Shown piece after piece: positions 21,965 to 24,219 of a stretch of 24,219 bases of DNA. Both the position numbers and the translations under genes were made by a program. Positions within the stretch are counted from its first letter, which is position 1. Each line of letters starts with the position of its first letter. Source of the stretch: UBA1794 sp050946375 (lineage in GTDB: Bacteria > Bacteroidota > Bacteroidia > Bacteroidales > Bacteroidaceae); the NCBI GenBank assembly GCA_050946375.1, contig JBMNUT010000023.1, positions 1 to 24,219 of the forward strand, in the 5' to 3' direction. The notes under the pieces were generated by a model, which was not told where the DNA came from, made no database searches, and saw only the letters and a list, made by a program, of their open reading frames with translations.

Positions 21965-23233
21965 ATGACCAACCTGCCTTTATTCCTTGCACGCCGCATC
22001 CACCACGGAGAACAAGCTGACGCCTCCGGCCGGAAACGGCAGATTTCCCGTCCGGCCATACGCATTGCGACCATTGGCGTAGCCATCGGAATAGCAGTCA
22101 TGCTGCTTTCGCTGTCGGTGGCCGCCGGCTTTAAAAGCGAAGTCAAACAACGGATTTCTGGTTTGGGATGCCACATACAGATAACCAACTACCAAGCGGT
22201 TTCCGAATTTCAAAGCATCCCCATACATTACAGCGATACGCTGCTCGAACAGCTGTACGAATTGCCCGACATTAGCCATGTACAGCGTTACTCGCTGTGC
22301 AGCGGCGTACTGATGAACGACGAATCGTTTCAGGGCATACAGCTAAAAGGTATCGGGCAGGACTACGACACCACTTTCTTTGCCCAATGCCTGGAGGAAG
22401 GAAGTTTCCCGCGGTTCAGCGACAGCGTATCGTCGAATCAGATTCTCATCTCGCAAACCGTAGCACGCAAGCTGCAACTACATGTGGGCGACCGCATCGC
22501 AGCCTATTTTCTGGGAGGCGGACAGCAACTACGGGCGCGAAAATTCAAAGTAGCCGGTATCTTCCAAACTCATTTCTCTTCGATCGACGAACAACTGGTC
22601 TTGACCGATTTGCGCACGGCCAATCGGCTCAACAACTGGAACAACGGACAAATCTCCGGATTGGAAATCACCTTGGATTCCGATGCTCCGCTCGCTCCGT
22701 ACACCGAACTGCTCCGTACAATCTACGACCGGCAGAACGACGGCCAAGGGAATTTCATGCGCGTGCAAAACGTGGAAGAACTCAATCCGGGCATCTTTGC
22801 ATGGCTCAGCCTGCTGGATACGAACGTATGGGTTATTCTCATCCTGATGACGGGCATTGCCAGCTTCACGATGATATGCGGCCTGCTCATCCTCATTCTG
22901 GAACGCACCTCTACAATAGGACTGCTCAAGGCACTCGGCTGCTCCAATCGCACTTTACGCACTACTTTCCTCTACCTGGCGCTTTATCTGGCAGGACGCG
23001 GAATGCTGTGGGGCAATGCCGTGGCACTCGTCCTTTACTTCATACAGCGGAAATGGGCGTTGTTCCGGCTCGATCCGGAGACTTACTATACGGATCATGT
23101 ACCGGTTTTGCTTGATATACCCACATTCCTCCTGCTGAATATAGGGGCTATCATCGTAGCGGTACTGATGCTTTTGGGGCCTTCCCACCTGGTAAGTCGC
23201 ATTAGCCCGGCACGCGCAATTCGATACGAATAG
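21965..23233 (+). CDS. FtsX-like ABC permease, LolC/LolE type
   Basis: This 422-residue inner-membrane protein has the LolC/E layout. A first membrane helix (about residues 32-54, IRIATIGVAIGIAVMLLSLSVAAGF) is followed by a large periplasmic domain to about residue 275. Then come three hydrophobic segments (near 283-310, 325-355 and 380-405) ending in SRISPARAIRYE. The end of the first helix reads VAAGFKSEVKQRISGLGCHIQI, typical of lipoprotein-releasing permeases. It should work with an ATPase such as LolD, which is not in the window. The likely role is extraction of lipoproteins from the inner membrane, though other FtsX-family roles are possible. A GGAG lies about 8 nt before ATG 21965, one of few Shine-Dalgarno-like sequences here. 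It is probably in an operon with the preceding aminotransferase. Confidence 0.85.
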   Translation: MTNLPLFLARRIHHGEQADASGRKRQISRPAIRIATIGVAIGIAVMLLSLSVAAGFKSEVKQRISGLGCHIQITNYQAVSEFQSIPIHYSDTLLEQLYELPDISHVQRYSLCSGVLMNDESFQGIQLKGIGQDYDTTFFAQCLEEGSFPRFSDSVSSNQILISQTVARKLQLHVGDRIAAYFLGGGQQLRARKFKVAGIFQTHFSSIDEQLVLTDLRTANRLNNWNNGQISGLEITLDSDAPLAPYTELLRTIYDRQNDGQGNFMRVQNVEELNPGIFAWLSLLDTNVWVILILMTGIASFTMICGLLILILERTSTIGLLKALGCSNRTLRTTFLYLALYLAGRGMLWGNAVALVLYFIQRKWALFRLDPETYYTDHVPVLLDIPTFLLLNIGAIIVAVLMLLGPSHLVSRISPARAIRYE

Positions 23234-23296
23234 TGCCGTAGAATTTCCTCCATAAGTCAAAAACCGGAAGATTGAAGCAAAAAATAGCGCAAATGC

Positions 23297-23327
23297 TTTG
23301 GTTAATATAAAACTATTGCTACCTTTG
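23297..23327 (+). promoter_or_regulatory. Promoter of tRNA-Ser
   Basis: TTTG at 23297-23300 and TACCTTTG at 23320-23327 are 19 nt apart. The mature tRNA begins 55 nt downstream, so a short 5' leader must be trimmed. Confidence 0.75.
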
Positions 23328-23381
23328 CAGCCGCAAATCAAAAGTTAAAGGGGATCAGACCTACTCCTACAAGATTAAAAA

Positions 23382-23469
23382 GGAAGTTTGGGTGAGTGGC
23401 TGAAACCAGCAGTTTGCTAAACTGCCGTACGGATTTCCCGTACCGGGGGTTCGAATCCCCCAGCTTCCG
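23382..23469 (+). tRNA. tRNA-Ser (anticodon GCU)
   Basis: The 88 nt cloverleaf has acceptor GGAAGTT (23382-23388) paired with AGCTTCC (23462-23468, one G-U) and discriminator G. The anticodon stem GCAGT/ACTGC surrounds loop TTGCTAA, with anticodon GCT at 23416-23418, reading AGC and AGU codons. The long variable arm (GTACGG and CCGTAC) is typical of serine tRNAs. The T arm CGGGGGTTCGAATCCCC is standard. The CCA end is not encoded (the DNA reads GCAA). Confidence 0.95.
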
Positions 23470-23470
23470 C

Positions 23471-23510
23471 AAGAGAACGTGTCAGAAATGATACGTTCTC
23501 TTTTTTATTT
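23471..23510 (+). terminator. Terminator of the tRNA-Ser transcript
   Basis: AAGAGAACGT at 23471-23480 pairs with ACGTTCTCTT at 23493-23502 over a 12 nt loop and runs into a T-rich tail. The hairpin begins two bases after the tRNA. Confidence 0.85.
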
Positions 23511-23580
23511 TGGTTCAACGTAGAAACAGCAGATCAACAGGATCAACGTAAAAAACTGAGGTGCAAATCCGATAAACTCG

Positions 23581-23934
23581 TATCTTTGTCCCCAACGAAT
23601 TAACATTACCTGCAGTTATACGGTTACTGCTTCCTTCTTCCGGAAGGGACATTGGTTTATTTCTTCATCCCGGATGTAAAGGAAAGCAGTACGGAAATAG
23701 TGATTTACTTGGAAGAGAGAAACGAGGTTCCTCTGGATACTACTTGAACATGAAAGTGAAAAGCAAGGAGGATTATGAGCCGATAGCGGTCCAGGACTTC
23801 CCGGTTCATGGCAAATAAGCTGCAAGCGTCTGGAGTTTCTCTTCAACATGGACGGTGAGCTTCTCGAGCATCAGTACCGCAACCATTGGGCTATAGAGGG
23901 GAAGCATATTCTCATATATAACTAACGTCGCAAA
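23581..23934 (+). pseudogene. Relic of an ISAon1-type transposase N-terminal domain
   Basis: A TATCTTTG promoter-like element at 23581-23588 (no clear -33) precedes a broken reading frame. From 23622 it reads GYCFLLPEGTLVYFFIPDV, then EIVIYLEERNEVPLD, and stops at a TGA. About 50 nt on, the sequence resumes with DYEPIAVQDFPVHGK and then a TAA. A third piece in another frame reads KRLEFLFNMDGELLEHQY and runs to 23934. LLPEG near the start, the acidic beta strand and VQDFP followed by a basic segment are the pattern I recall for the N-terminal domain of ISAon1-family transposases. The catalytic domain is absent. No terminal inverted repeats were recognised. The last segment is the least certain. 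Confidence 0.5.
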
Positions 23935-24115
23935 TAAAGCCTCTCCGATGCCCGTAGGAAGAATTACAGTCAGTAGCAATACCCCAATACCCATAACACA
24001 AAATAGGCCTTAAGGAAACACATTACATATAATCCGGCTATTTCCCAATCCCTCTCCCCGTTCCTTCCTTTCCCATCTGCCGCTGCAATAATAGCCCGGT
24101 CATGCAACACCCGAC

Positions 24116-24166
24116 AAAAACAATGAGCGCATCAGCAGAGGTCCTATCCCTCGACTGATGCGCTCA
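24116..24166 (-). terminator. Terminator of the leftward rRNA operon
   Basis: A 12 bp perfect stem (TGAGCGCATCAG at 24124-24135 and its complement at 24155-24166) with a 19 nt loop is followed on the minus strand by a run of five T. It lies directly downstream of the 5S gene. The stretch between it and the transposase relic (23935-24115) shows no convincing feature. Confidence 0.8.
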
Positions 24167-24177
24167 GATCTAATAAA

Positions 24178-24219
24178 CGGCGGCGACCTACTCTCCCACT
24201 TGCGCAGTACCATCGGCGC
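24178..24219 (-). rRNA. rrf: 5S ribosomal RNA, 3' end only
   Basis: On the minus strand the sequence reads GCGCCGATGGTACTGC, then GTGGGAGAGTAGGTCGCCGCC, which is the highly conserved 3' part of bacterial 5S rRNA. The gene is cut by the window edge. Its orientation implies that 23S and 16S genes lie to the right. The exact 3' end is uncertain by a few bases. Confidence 0.9.

Noticed and set aside
23806..23994. Leftward hydrophobic 62-residue frame (LLLTVILPTGIGEALFATLV)
   Set aside because: The N-terminal half looks like a membrane segment, but the frame is short, overlaps the transposase relic, has no promoter and hits a stop just upstream. It may be a gene remnant, but I cannot support a family.

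Overview
The window looks like a chromosomal segment of a Bacteroidales bacterium, close to Bacteroides in the broad sense. Three things point there. Bacteroidetes-type promoters (TAnnTTTG at -7, TTTG about 19-23 nt upstream) precede most transcription units. Shine-Dalgarno sequences are mostly absent. Several families are typical of the group: DUF5690, DUF5683, DUF4369/TlpA fusions and ISAon1-type transposase. Codon use is rich in C at third positions. I would not name a species.

Layout, left to right. Positions 1-357 hold no gene, only hairpins, one terminator and a promoter. A badly decayed RelA/SpoT-domain gene follows (358-1121). A leftward gene for an unrecognised helix-turn-helix protein (1212-2144) is divergent from a 2-aminoethylphosphonate operon: DUF5690 MFS permease, phnX and phnW (2396-5689), the first two overlapping by 4 nt. 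Next, alone between two near-identical long hairpins, is a 1081-residue exported protein that joins leucine-rich repeats, a transglutaminase domain, a DUF4369-like region and a TlpA-like thioredoxin domain (6067-9312). Then come a TetR regulator and two ABC half-transporters resembling siderophore-type pairs (9564-13901). A terminator and a palindrome separate the regulator from the transporters.

The leftward chromosome-segregation and cell-wall operon parA-parB-DUF5683-mltD (18118-14163) is divergent from surE-lpxB (18459-20395). The shared intergenic region carries both promoters, a DnaA-box match and inverted repeats. A class I aminotransferase and a LolC/E-type FtsX permease form the next rightward unit (20734-23233). 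The right end has tRNA-Ser(GCU) with its own promoter and terminator, a relic of an ISAon1-type transposase, and the 3' end of a leftward 5S rRNA gene with its terminator. A complete rRNA operon therefore probably continues beyond the right edge.

How the genes work together: PhnW and PhnX convert aminoethylphosphonate to acetaldehyde and phosphate, and the adjacent permease is the natural uptake candidate. ParA and ParB act in origin segregation and are co-transcribed with two envelope genes. SurE and LpxB are a stress phosphatase and a lipid A enzyme. The most unusual items are the four-domain exported protein, two families of short intergenic repeats (a promoter-bearing one and a long-hairpin one), the terminator and palindrome in the tetR-ABC gap, and the parA-surE intergenic region. 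I saw no CRISPR array, defence island, prophage or intact insertion sequence.
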